Shown: positions 36,758 to 44,478 of the stretch, in pieces
Numbering within the stretch: position 1 is the first letter of the stretch
How the letters are laid out: each line of letters opens with the position of its first letter
From: an uncultured Bacteroidaceae bacterium
GTDB lineage: Bacteria > Bacteroidota > Bacteroidia > Bacteroidales > Bacteroidaceae
Assembly: GCA_905234605.1 (NCBI GenBank)
Contig: CAJOIE010000010.1
Span: 1 to 64,000, forward strand
Direction: 5' to 3'
Length of the DNA stretch: 64,000 nt
The notes under the pieces: model-generated
Told to the model about the DNA's origin: nothing
What the model saw: only the letters and a program-made list of their open reading frames with translations
Database searches by the model: none
Position numbers and translations under genes: made by a program

Positions 36758-36811
36758 GGATTGTTCGGAGTAATCGGATTGTTCGGAGTAGTCGGGTTGT
36801 TCAGAGTATTC
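36758..36811. repeat. Three-copy 18-bp tandem repeat upstream of glnS
   Basis: Units GGATTGTTCGGAGTAATC, GGATTGTTCGGAGTAGTC and GGGTTGTTCAGAGTATTC span 36758-36775, 36776-36793 and 36794-36811. They fill the gap between ribE and glnS. Read on the minus strand in the glnS frame they encode DYSEQS-like hexapeptides, without a stop. Confidence 0.85.
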
Positions 36812-36815
36812 TGAG

Positions 36816-37460
36816 TCATCGGAGCCCTTGGGGCTGCGGTGTGGGTTGTGCGGCCATGGCACTCTGGTAGCGTGCTATGTACTTGCCGAGGATGTCGAAC
36901 TCGAGGTTCACGCGTGTGCCCACCTGTATGCTGTGGAAGTTGGTGTTGGCGTAGGTGTAGGGTATGATGCACACCGAGAAGGTGCCGCGGTCGGGACGGC
37001 ACACCGTCAGCGACACGCCGTTGACAGCCACCGAGCCTTTGTCGACCGTGAAGTAGCCACGGTGCACCATGTCCGCCGTACTTTCGTACTCGAAGGTATA
37101 CTCATAGCTGCCTCCCTGCTCCTCGATGCGCGTGCAGCGCGCCGTGGTGTCCACGTGGCCCTGCACGATGTGGCCGTCGAGACGGCCGCCCATCTGCATG
37201 GAACGCTCCACGTTGACCTCGTCGCCCACCCGCAGGTCGGACAGGTTGGAGCACTCCAGCGTCTCGCGCATGGCCGTCACCGTGTAGGTCTGTGCCGCCG
37301 TGTCGAGGCGCACCACGGTGAGGCACACGCCGTTGTGCGCCACGCTCTGGTCTGTCTGCAACTCGCGTGCGAATGGTGCACGCAGGGTCAGGTGAATGAG
37401 GTCCTGCTCGTGCTCAATGGCCGTGACCACGGCCATCTGCTCTATGATGCCTGAGAACAT
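36816..37460 (-). CDS. ribE: Riboflavin synthase, alpha chain
   Basis: 214 residues from MFSGIIEQMAVVTAIEHE, the canonical start. It dismutates two 6,7-dimethyl-8-ribityllumazine molecules to riboflavin and a pyrimidine. Two lumazine-binding barrels: first VAHNGVCLTVVRLD with LSDLRVGDEVNVERSMQ and GGRLDGHIVQGHVD; second VAVNGVSLTVCRPD with IQVGTRVNLEFDILGKYIAR. The duplication is internal and typical. No FMN riboswitch was recognised in the leader. The promoter box at 37503 gives a leader of about 37 nt. Confidence 0.96.
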   Translation of the reverse strand: MFSGIIEQMAVVTAIEHEQDLIHLTLRAPFARELQTDQSVAHNGVCLTVVRLDTAAQTYTVTAMRETLECSNLSDLRVGDEVNVERSMQMGGRLDGHIVQGHVDTTARCTRIEEQGGSYEYTFEYESTADMVHRGYFTVDKGSVAVNGVSLTVCRPDRGTFSVCIIPYTYANTNFHSIQVGTRVNLEFDILGKYIARYQSAMAAQPTPQPQGLR

Positions 37461-37502
37461 GTCGTTGTCCTTATTGTGGGTTGTGGTTGCAATATGCTTT
37501 CG

Positions 37503-37510
37503 CAAAGGTA
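37503..37510 (-). promoter_or_regulatory. ribE promoter -7 box
   Basis: TACCTTTG on the minus strand, 42 nt before the ribE ATG. The phased repeat array C starts 26 bp upstream of it, where a -33 region or upstream activator would bind. Confidence 0.6.
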
Positions 37511-37535
37511 TGCAATTTGGGCCACACAGCGCATG

Positions 37536-37632
37536 ACCATGCACTAAAAAGCCGCAGACCATGCACCCTCATGCACCTCACCCTGCACCCTCATGCCTGC
37601 CACCATGCAGGGTGTCCGCCCGCCACCATGCA
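37536..37632 (+). repeat. Phased ACC(A/C)TGCA array C (5 copies)
   Basis: Cores ACCATGCA at 37536, 37558, 37602 and 37625 and ACCCTGCA at 37580: intervals 22, 22, 22 and 23 bp. The last two extend to ACCATGCAGGGT, a near-palindrome. Filler sequence differs between copies. It lies exactly between the divergent ribE and acetolactate synthase promoters. This is the most regular of the five arrays in the window. Confidence 0.9.
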
Positions 37633-37687
37633 GGGTGTCAGAGCCACAAAAGGCAGCCGCAGCGATGGCTGTCTGCGCCTTTAGCCT

Positions 37688-37695
37688 TACCTTTG
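37688..37695 (+). promoter_or_regulatory. Acetolactate synthase promoter -7 box
   Basis: TACCTTTG, 28 nt upstream of the ATG at 37724 and 55 bp downstream of the last core of array C. Confidence 0.65.
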
Positions 37696-37723
37696 CAGCA
37701 CCTTAAAGAGAAAAGCAACACAG

Positions 37724-39433
37724 ATGACACAAGATAAGCCCATGACAACAGGTGCCGAAGCCCTCATGCAGGCCCTGCTGGCCGAGCATGTCGACACGCT
37801 CTTCGGTTACCCTGGCGGAGCCATCATGCCCGTCTACGACGCTCTCTACGACCACCGCGACGACCTCCACCATGTGCTCGTGCGCCACGAACAAGGTGCC
37901 GTGCATGCCGCCCAGGGCTATGCCCGGGTGAGCGGCCGTGTGGGCGTGGCCGTGGTCACCAGCGGTCCCGGAGCCACCAACACCGTCACCGGCGTGGCCG
38001 ATGCCATGATCGACTCCACGCCCATCGTGGTTATATGCGGACAGGTGGGAGCCGCCATGCTCGGCACCGACGCCTTCCAGGAAGTGGACGTGGTGGGCAT
38101 GACACAGCCCATCTCCAAGTGGAACTACCAGATACGGCGTGCCGAGGATGTGGCATGGGCCGTGAGCCGTGCCTTCTATATAGCCCGCAGCGGCCGCCCC
38201 GGGCCCGTGGTGCTCGACTTCACGCGCAACGCACAGGTGGGCCGCGTGGCCTTCGAGCCCGCACACGTCGACTTCATACGCTCCTACGTGCCTTCGCCCG
38301 ACATCAACATGGATGCCGTGCGCGAGGCGGCACGCCTCATCAACAGTGCCGTGAAGCCCTTCGTGCTCGTAGGGCAAGGCGTGCAGCTGGCCGGCGCAAG
38401 CGAGGAGCTGCAAGCACTGCTCGAGCGGGCCCACATACCCGCCGGCTGCACGCTGCTCGGCCTCTCGGCCCTGCCCACAAGCCACCCGCTCAACATGGGC
38501 ATGCTCGGCATGCACGGCAACCTCGGGCCAAACGTGATGACCAACCAGTGCGACGTGCTCATAGCCATAGGCATGCGCTTCGACGACCGCGTCACGGGCA
38601 ACCTCGCCACCTACGCTCGCCAGGCTAAGGTGGTGCACTTCGACATCGACCCCTCGGAGATAAACAAGATAGTGCATGCCGACTGCGCCGTGCTGGGCGA
38701 CTGCAAGGCAGCCCTGCAGGCACTGCTGCCGCTCATTGAGCACACACGCCACGACTCGTGGGTCAACGGCTTTGCCCCCTACGCCGAGCGCGAGCGTCAC
38801 AAGGTGACAGACCCCGCCATACACCCTGCCGGCGGACCCTTGCGCATGGGCGAGGTGGTCAACGCCGTGAGCTGTGCCACACAGCACCGCGCAGTGCTCG
38901 TCACCGACGTGGGGCAGAACCAGATGTTTGCCTGCCGCTATTTCCACTACTCGCAGCCACGCTCCGTGGTCACATCCGGCGGATGCGGCACCATGGGCTT
39001 CGGCCTGCCGGCAGCCATCGGAGCCACGCTGGGAGCACCAGGGCGCACCGTGTGCCTCTTCGTGGGCGACGGAGGCCTCCAGATGACCATCCAGGAGCTG
39101 GGCACCATCATGGAACAAGGCTCTCCCGTGAAGATTATCCTGCTCAACAACAACTACTTAGGCAACGTGCGCCAGTGGCAGGCCATGTTCTGGAACCACC
39201 GCTACTCATGCACCCCGATGCTCAACCCCGACTATGAGCTCATTGCCAAGGCCTACGGCATACCAGCCCGCACCGTGGTGGAACGCAACGACCTCGACGC
39301 TGCCATCGGCGAGATGCTTGCCGCGCCGGGAGCATTCCTGCTGCAATGTGCCGTGATGGAGGAAGACGACGTGCTGCCCATGACACCACCGGGAGCCAAC
39401 GTCGACGAGATGCTCCTCGAAATTACAGCATGA
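37724..39433 (+). CDS. Acetolactate synthase, large (catalytic) subunit
   Basis: 569 residues. A ThDP-dependent condensation of two pyruvates to acetolactate (or pyruvate with 2-oxobutyrate). N-terminal MTTGAEALMQALLAEHVDTL then FGYPGGAIMP, catalytic Glu in RHEQGAVHAAQGYAR, FAD-domain block MLGMHGNLGPN, and ThDP motif GDGGLQMTIQELGTI ending LNNNYLGNVRQWQ. The C-terminal MTPPGANVDEML resembles biosynthetic IlvB. No regulatory small subunit (IlvN/ACT) follows; the next gene is MscS. It may therefore be a stand-alone or catabolic enzyme, or pair with a distant IlvN. Confidence 0.93.
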   Translation: MTQDKPMTTGAEALMQALLAEHVDTLFGYPGGAIMPVYDALYDHRDDLHHVLVRHEQGAVHAAQGYARVSGRVGVAVVTSGPGATNTVTGVADAMIDSTPIVVICGQVGAAMLGTDAFQEVDVVGMTQPISKWNYQIRRAEDVAWAVSRAFYIARSGRPGPVVLDFTRNAQVGRVAFEPAHVDFIRSYVPSPDINMDAVREAARLINSAVKPFVLVGQGVQLAGASEELQALLERAHIPAGCTLLGLSALPTSHPLNMGMLGMHGNLGPNVMTNQCDVLIAIGMRFDDRVTGNLATYARQAKVVHFDIDPSEINKIVHADCAVLGDCKAALQALLPLIEHTRHDSWVNGFAPYAERERHKVTDPAIHPAGGPLRMGEVVNAVSCATQHRAVLVTDVGQNQMFACRYFHYSQPRSVVTSGGCGTMGFGLPAAIGATLGAPGRTVCLFVGDGGLQMTIQELGTIMEQGSPVKIILLNNNYLGNVRQWQAMFWNHRYSCTPMLNPDYELIAKAYGIPARTVVERNDLDAAIGEMLAAPGAFLLQCAVMEEDDVLPMTPPGANVDEMLLEITA

Positions 39434-39514
39434 GCGAACAGCCTCCGCCATGCAGGAGCTCACAGCGAAAGCCATAGACCACTATAGAAAACCATAAACA
39501 CCATTAACCCCGAT

Positions 39515-40432
39515 ATGGACGAGACAGAAGCCGTGGCAGCCCTCGAGGAGAAACTCGACAGCCTGCCCCCAGTGACCGAAGTGGTGGCCGGTGCCGCCCA
39601 GGAGATAGCCCAAGGCAATGTGCATTGGGACCAGATAGTGAGCCAGCTCATCACCTGGGGGCTCGATGCCGGCAAGCACATAGCCGTGGCCGCTCTCCTC
39701 TATGTGGCCGGCCACTACCTCATACGTCTGCTCAACTACATACTGGCACGGTTCCTCGCGCGACGCAACGTGGAGATAAGCGTGCAGACATTCGTCAAGA
39801 GCTTTGTGGGCGCAGTGCTGCAAGTGTTGCTCATCGTCAGCGTGGTGGGAGCCCTGGGCGTCAACACCACGAGCTTTGCAGCCCTGCTCGCATCGTTTGG
39901 CGTGGCCGTGGGCATGGCCCTGAGCGGCAACCTGCAGAACTTTGCAGGCGGAATAGTGATACTCTTCCTGAAGCCATACAAGGTGGGCGATTGGGTCGAG
40001 GCGCAGGGCACGGCAGGCACGGTGCAGGCCATACAGATATTCCACACCATACTGCTCACGGCCGACGGCAAGCAGATATACGTGCCCAACGGCTCCATGA
40101 GCAGCGGCACCATCATCAACTACAACATGACGCCCACACGACGCTGCGAGTGGGTGGTAAGCATAGACTACGGTGAGGATGTGGAGCGTGCGCGCCAGGA
40201 GGTGCTGGCCTTGCTCGCTGCCGACGAGCGAGTGCTCAAGGACCCCGCGCCGGCAGTGTGGCTGAACGAACTGGCATCCAACTCGGTGGACATACTCGTG
40301 CGTTGCTGGGTCGACAATGTCAACTACTGGGATGTCATGTTCCAGGTGCGAGAGCGCATCTACAACCGTTTCAACGAGGTAGGCATAGGCTTCCCCTTCC
40401 CGCAGGTCACCGTGCATCAGGCGGCAGTCTGA
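39515..40432 (+). CDS. MscS-type mechanosensitive channel
   Basis: 305 residues. The Glu-rich N-terminus is followed by hydrophobic segments at about 45-70, 90-115 and 120-150. The pore helix and beta domain appear as FGVAVGMALSGNLQNFAGGI then VILFLKPYKVGDWVE, and IYVPNGSMSSGTIINYN, the MscS hallmark. The soluble alpha/beta domain (YGEDVERARQEVLALL, VGIGFPFPQVTVH) closes the protein. It releases osmolytes on hypo-osmotic shock. Gap to the preceding gene is 81 bp; joint transcription is possible. Confidence 0.93.
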   Translation: MDETEAVAALEEKLDSLPPVTEVVAGAAQEIAQGNVHWDQIVSQLITWGLDAGKHIAVAALLYVAGHYLIRLLNYILARFLARRNVEISVQTFVKSFVGAVLQVLLIVSVVGALGVNTTSFAALLASFGVAVGMALSGNLQNFAGGIVILFLKPYKVGDWVEAQGTAGTVQAIQIFHTILLTADGKQIYVPNGSMSSGTIINYNMTPTRRCEWVVSIDYGEDVERARQEVLALLAADERVLKDPAPAVWLNELASNSVDILVRCWVDNVNYWDVMFQVRERIYNRFNEVGIGFPFPQVTVHQAAV

Positions 40433-40450
40433 CCGCAGCGGCCATAGGCA

Positions 40451-41164
40451 TCAGTCAATACCCAGGTAGCGTAGGGCCTGCTCAGGATAGTAGTTCATCA
40501 CAAGCTCGTCGGGGAAGCCCGTCTCTTGCAGCAGCGGCAGGGCATAGCGATAGTCGGCAATGGAGAAGGAGATGTGGGCGTCGGACCCCAGTATCACGGG
40601 AACGTCCATGCGCTTGGCTATACGCAGCAGTTCCAGATTGTTGGGGCGTGCCATGACCTTGCCGCGCGAGGGTATCAGGCTCGACGAGTTCACCTCGAGC
40701 AGCGTGTGGGTCTCCGCAGCAGCGCGCACGAGAGGCTCGAAGAAGAGGTCGGCCGTGCCATCGGCGGGGTGACTGATGATGTGCGTCCAAGGGTTGTGGA
40801 TGGCAGCCAGCATGGCATCGGTGTTCTGCGTGCGGTTGCCGCCCTGCCAGCAGAGAATGTGTATGCCGGCTATGCGCAGGTCCAGACAGCGGTAGTGGGC
40901 TTCGTCGAGGTCGAGGCGTCCCGTAGTGTCGAGTATGTTGAGCTCGGCACCAAGCAGCAGGCGCACACCATACATCTCGCGCGGCACCACGTGGAGATTG
41001 CGGAAGTAGATGGCATCGCAGGCTCCAGGCAGGCTCGGAGCATGCTCGGTGATGCCAAGCACGCGGATGCCGCGCTGCGACGCCGTGGCTGCCATCTCCT
41101 GAATGGTGGAGTAGGCATGCCCCGAGGCTATGGTATGGGTGTGCAGGTCAATGAGTGGTTGCAT
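40451..41164 (-). CDS. PHP-domain phosphatase/hydrolase (YcdX-like)
   Basis: 237 residues. Metal-binding motifs of the PHP fold: DLHTHTIASGHAYSTI (6-21), GITEHAPSLPG, GAELNILDTTG, HIISHPADG and LGSDAHIS near the C-terminus. These His/Asp residues coordinate a trinuclear metal site and support phosphoesterase activity. The family's substrate is unsettled. It is convergent with MscS (18 bp apart) and divergent from the small membrane protein at 41251. Confidence 0.9.
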   Translation of the reverse strand: MQPLIDLHTHTIASGHAYSTIQEMAATASQRGIRVLGITEHAPSLPGACDAIYFRNLHVVPREMYGVRLLLGAELNILDTTGRLDLDEAHYRCLDLRIAGIHILCWQGGNRTQNTDAMLAAIHNPWTHIISHPADGTADLFFEPLVRAAAETHTLLEVNSSSLIPSRGKVMARPNNLELLRIAKRMDVPVILGSDAHISFSIADYRYALPLLQETGFPDELVMNYYPEQALRYLGID

Positions 41165-41216
41165 TGAGATATGTCTTTTTGTAGCTGTTTCGTTTCGTCG
41201 TTAGCTGTGTTAAGCC

Positions 41217-41224
41217 TACTTTTG
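41217..41224 (+). promoter_or_regulatory. Promoter -7 box for the 41251 gene
   Basis: TACTTTTG, 26 nt upstream of the ATG at 41251. Confidence 0.55.
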
Positions 41225-41250
41225 CACCGTATAAAGGTATATAATGTCAG

Positions 41251-41547
41251 ATGTCGTCAACAAGCAAACATCACAGCCATCACTCTCACGCCAGGGCGCA
41301 CGGTCATCGCACGGAGGAGCGTCGCCAGTACTTTTATCAGCATGCTTTGCGGCAAGGTGTGCGCACAGGGTTTACGATAGTTGTTCTGCTGATGACGCTG
41401 GTGGTGCTGTATTGTGGTACATCCGACCGTGGTGACGCATGGAGCATGTTGCTGAGGCTGTTGCCGGTCATCCTGCTGATGGGTGCAGCGATTGGCGTGT
41501 TCAGTACGTTGTTGCTCCGCTGGTACTATAAGAAGTACCACGTGTAG
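41251..41547 (+). CDS. Small His-rich two-helix membrane protein
   Basis: 98 residues. The N-terminus HHSHHSHARAHGH is His-rich and cytosolic by charge, and could bind metal. Two transmembrane helices follow: GFTIVVLLMTLVVLYCG and LLRLLPVILLMGAAIGVFST, ending in a basic RWYYKKYHV. It has its own promoter box. Its last 47 bp overlap, tail to tail, the 3' end of the antiporter gene on the other strand. Function unknown. Confidence 0.65.
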   Translation: MSSTSKHHSHHSHARAHGHRTEERRQYFYQHALRQGVRTGFTIVVLLMTLVVLYCGTSDRGDAWSMLLRLLPVILLMGAAIGVFSTLLLRWYYKKYHV

Positions 41548-43819
41548 CCTGCTCCAACGATTGCAGCGCATCATCTTCGCCCACCACCCATAGCACGTCG
41601 CCCACCTTGAGCGGCTCGACGGGGTTGGGAGCAAGCAGTGCATCGTCGTGCCCATTCTCCTTTCCGACCACAAGGCAGTGATAGTCCTGCCGTATGCCGC
41701 TGTCGCGCAGCGTCTTGCCTGCAAGCGTAGAGCCAGCCTCGATGCCAACGCGGCGCAGCTTCATCTCGCTCTGCTGGGCAACAGGCTTGGCGGCCGCGGC
41801 TGTCTGCATCTCAAGCTCATGGGCGAAGGCTGCCAGCTGGGCATCGGAGCCTATCACCTGAAGGCGGTCGGCAGGCAGGATGATGGTGTTGCCTGAAGGT
41901 ATATTGATGCGCTCATGGCCACGCGCCACCGCCACCACGTGCACGCCGAAGCGGCGGCCGAGATTGAGGCGTGCCAGAGTCTGTCCGGCCCATGCTATGC
42001 CCACAGGCACGGAGAAGTCGGCGATGTGCACGTCGCGCTCCACCAGTCGGCCTGCATATTGCGGCTGCTTGCCGGCGGTGGCTTCGCCTGTAGCCTTGGC
42101 GGCTGCCGCGCGCTCACGCTGGAGCAGGTTGTCGGTGAAGGTCTTCTCAAGGCGTCCTGTCGGGTGGGCAAGAGAGCGGGCAGAGAGTATCACGCCTACG
42201 GCCACGAGCACTATGCACAGCCCCACGGCACCACCCCAGTGAACGGTGTTGGCCAGCACGTTGCCCACCAGCGCGGCTCCGAAGGCTATGCGCAGCAACT
42301 GCACAGCCACGAGAGGAGCTCGGTTGGAACGGTCGCCATCCCAGAGCTGGCGCAGCGTGGCACGGGTGCCGCTCTGGCGGAGCATCAGTGCGCGCAGGAA
42401 CGGCGACATCAGCAGCAGCGTGATGCCGGCCATGGCTATGCCGTCCCAAGGTGCAGGCAGCAGAGTGCCCAGTGGCTCGCGGGCCAGCATGAACATCGCC
42501 ACCATGATGGCTATGCACAGCACACCGTAGATGAGCACCTGCCGCCCCACGCCTGCCAGATATTGGCGCCAGTAGCCTTCGTTGTTCACGCCCGCAGGGT
42601 CGTTGCCGGTATGGCTCTCAAGCCATGTGCGCCACGAGGCAGGCAGATGAGGATAGAGGTGTTCGTAGGCCGGCACGGCCAGACGTATCATGTAGGGGGT
42701 GGTGAAGGTGGTGAACACCGACACGGCCACCACGATGGGGTAGAGGAAGTCGCTCGTCACGCCCAGGGAGGTGCCCAGTGTGGCGAGGATGAAGGCGAAC
42801 TCGCCTATCTGTGTCAGCGAGAAGCTGCATTGCATGGCGCGCTTCAGGGGCTGGCCGGCAAGCAGGAAACTGCATGTGCTCAGCACTATGTGTCCCGCCA
42901 TGATGGCTGCTATGATGCACACGATGGGCACGGCATATTCCACTATCAGCTCTATACGCACCATCATGCCTACCGACACGAAGAAGATGGCACCGAACAG
43001 ATCTTTCACTGGAGCCACCACATGCTCTATCTGTTCGGCCTCGATGGTCTCGGCAAGGATGGAGCCCATGATGAACGCGCCGAAGGCTGGGGAGAAGCCA
43101 ACCTTGGCGGCTGCCACCACCATGGCGAAGCACAGACCGAGTGACACGATGAGCATTGTCTCAGGACTCATCAGCATGCGCACCTTGCGCAGGAAGAGGG
43201 GGATGACGTAGATGCCTACCACGAACCACAGCACGAGGAAGAACACTAACCGTGCAATGCTGCCCGCCAGCTGCAGGCCTGCCACTTGTTGGCTCACGGC
43301 CAGCGTGGAGAGCACCACCATGAGCACGATGGCCAGGATGTCCTCAATGATGAGCACACCGAGCACCATGCCGGCAAAGTGCTGCTGGCGTATGCCCATG
43401 TCGTCGAAGGCCTTGAAGATGATGGTGGTGCTCGACATGGCCAGCATGCCGCCAAGGAAGATGCTGTCCATGCGTCCCCAGCCGAACATGGAGCCTGTCG
43501 TGAAGCCTACGGCCATCATGCCCACGATGATGCAGCATGCGGCAATGATGGGTGCCGAGCCCATGCGCACAATCTTCTTGAAGGAGAACTCCAGGCCGAG
43601 CGCGAAGAGGAGGAAGATCACTCCCAGGTCGCTCCACAGGTGTACGCCCTCAAGGTCGGTCACGCTGGGCATATATGGCATGCCCGGCGATGCCAGGAAG
43701 CCAGCCACGATATAGCCCAGCACCAATGGCTGACGCAGGCGCTTGAAGATGAGTGTCATCACGCCTGCACAGACGAGTATCAGTGCGAGGTCGGCTATGA
43801 GCGGTTCGAGTGCAGACAT
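41501..43819 (-). CDS. KefB-type cation:proton antiporter with TrkA-C domains
   Basis: 772 residues. The N-terminal 400 residues form a Na+/H+ exchanger domain with about 12 helices (DLALILVCAGVMTLIFKRL, GVIFLLFALGLEFSFKKI, AFGAFIMGSILAETIEAE). A second membrane region (about 425-540) follows, then two cytoplasmic TrkA-C (RCK-C) modules (INIPSGNTIILPADRLQVIG, LLAPNPVEPLKVGDVLWVVG). There is no Rossmann RCK-N domain, unlike E. coli KefB. Probably potassium or sodium efflux coupled to protons. It lies 27 bp after DedA at the end of the long minus-strand run. Confidence 0.9.
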   Translation of the reverse strand: MSALEPLIADLALILVCAGVMTLIFKRLRQPLVLGYIVAGFLASPGMPYMPSVTDLEGVHLWSDLGVIFLLFALGLEFSFKKIVRMGSAPIIAACCIIVGMMAVGFTTGSMFGWGRMDSIFLGGMLAMSSTTIIFKAFDDMGIRQQHFAGMVLGVLIIEDILAIVLMVVLSTLAVSQQVAGLQLAGSIARLVFFLVLWFVVGIYVIPLFLRKVRMLMSPETMLIVSLGLCFAMVVAAAKVGFSPAFGAFIMGSILAETIEAEQIEHVVAPVKDLFGAIFFVSVGMMVRIELIVEYAVPIVCIIAAIMAGHIVLSTCSFLLAGQPLKRAMQCSFSLTQIGEFAFILATLGTSLGVTSDFLYPIVVAVSVFTTFTTPYMIRLAVPAYEHLYPHLPASWRTWLESHTGNDPAGVNNEGYWRQYLAGVGRQVLIYGVLCIAIMVAMFMLAREPLGTLLPAPWDGIAMAGITLLLMSPFLRALMLRQSGTRATLRQLWDGDRSNRAPLVAVQLLRIAFGAALVGNVLANTVHWGGAVGLCIVLVAVGVILSARSLAHPTGRLEKTFTDNLLQRERAAAAKATGEATAGKQPQYAGRLVERDVHIADFSVPVGIAWAGQTLARLNLGRRFGVHVVAVARGHERINIPSGNTIILPADRLQVIGSDAQLAAFAHELEMQTAAAAKPVAQQSEMKLRRVGIEAGSTLAGKTLRDSGIRQDYHCLVVGKENGHDDALLAPNPVEPLKVGDVLWVVGEDDALQSLEQATRGTSYSTSGATTY

Positions 43820-43846
43820 GTAGGGGTGGGTGTTGAAGGTGGATGC

Positions 43847-44476
43847 TTATTTGGCCTTGCGCCTTTCCTTATATATAATATAGGTGATGAACGCCACGAA
43901 GAGCACCACCATGGCAATGCCCAGCTCATGGCTGTAGGCCGAGACGCGTTCCAGGAGCTGCTCCTCGGGCACCACGCTGTACATGGCATAGCCGATGGCG
44001 GCCAGGATGATGTTCCAGATGCCGGCACCGATGGTGGTGTAGAGCACGAAGTGGGAGAGCGACATGCGGGCCAGGCCTGCCGGTATGCTGATGAGGTGGC
44101 GTATGCCTGGCACCAGACGTCCGATGAGGGTGGCCACGGCACCATGGTCGCTGAAGTAGCGCTCCGTGTGCTCCACCTTCTGCTCGTTGAGCAGCATCAT
44201 GCGGCCCACGGTGCTGCGGGCGAAGGCATACACCACGGGGCGCCCCAGATAGCGGGCGGCGGTGTAGTTGATGAGGGCACCGAGGTTGGCACCCAGGGTG
44301 GCACACAGCACCACGAGCACCACGTTGAGCTCGCTGCCCTCGGCTGCTGCGCGATATGCGGCAGGCGGCACCACGAGCTCGCTCGGGATGGGCACGACGG
44401 TGCTCTCGAGTGTCATGAGGAAAGTGATTGTCCAATAGTTGAGGTGGTTGATGCACCAGGCTATGAATTCAGACAT
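43847..44476 (-). CDS. DedA-family membrane protein
   Basis: 209 residues from MSEFIAWCINHLNYWTITFL. DedA signature: FLMTLESTVVPIPSELVVPP (start of the SNARE-associated/VTT domain), GALINYTAARYLGR, FSDHGAVATLIGRLVPGIRH and ISIPAGLARMSLSHF, then two C-terminal helices. The family flips polyprenyl-phosphate or phospholipid and supports membrane homeostasis. It starts 2 bp after the glycosyltransferase stop, so the two are co-translated. Confidence 0.93.
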   Translation of the reverse strand: MSEFIAWCINHLNYWTITFLMTLESTVVPIPSELVVPPAAYRAAAEGSELNVVLVVLCATLGANLGALINYTAARYLGRPVVYAFARSTVGRMMLLNEQKVEHTERYFSDHGAVATLIGRLVPGIRHLISIPAGLARMSLSHFVLYTTIGAGIWNIILAAIGYAMYSVVPEEQLLERVSAYSHELGIAMVVLFVAFITYIIYKERRKAK

Positions 44477-44478
44477 GT

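Noticed and set aside
36743..36862. 40-residue N-terminal extension of GlnRS
   Set aside because: Consists of tandem repeat plus sequence inside ribE; GlnRS homology begins after MAETDIAL. Kept only as a question in the findings.
37536..37632. CRISPR array
   Set aside because: The conserved core is only 8 bp and units 22-23 bp; true CRISPR repeats are 23-50 bp with spacers of similar length, and no cas gene is present.
37703..39118. 471-codon open frame antisense to acetolactate synthase
   Set aside because: Exact shadow of a strongly conserved gene on the other strand; Gly/His/Val-rich composition typical of antisense frames in GC-rich DNA; no motif.
41915..43144. 409-codon open frame antisense to the antiporter
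   Set aside because: His/Gln-rich shadow frame opposite transmembrane helices.
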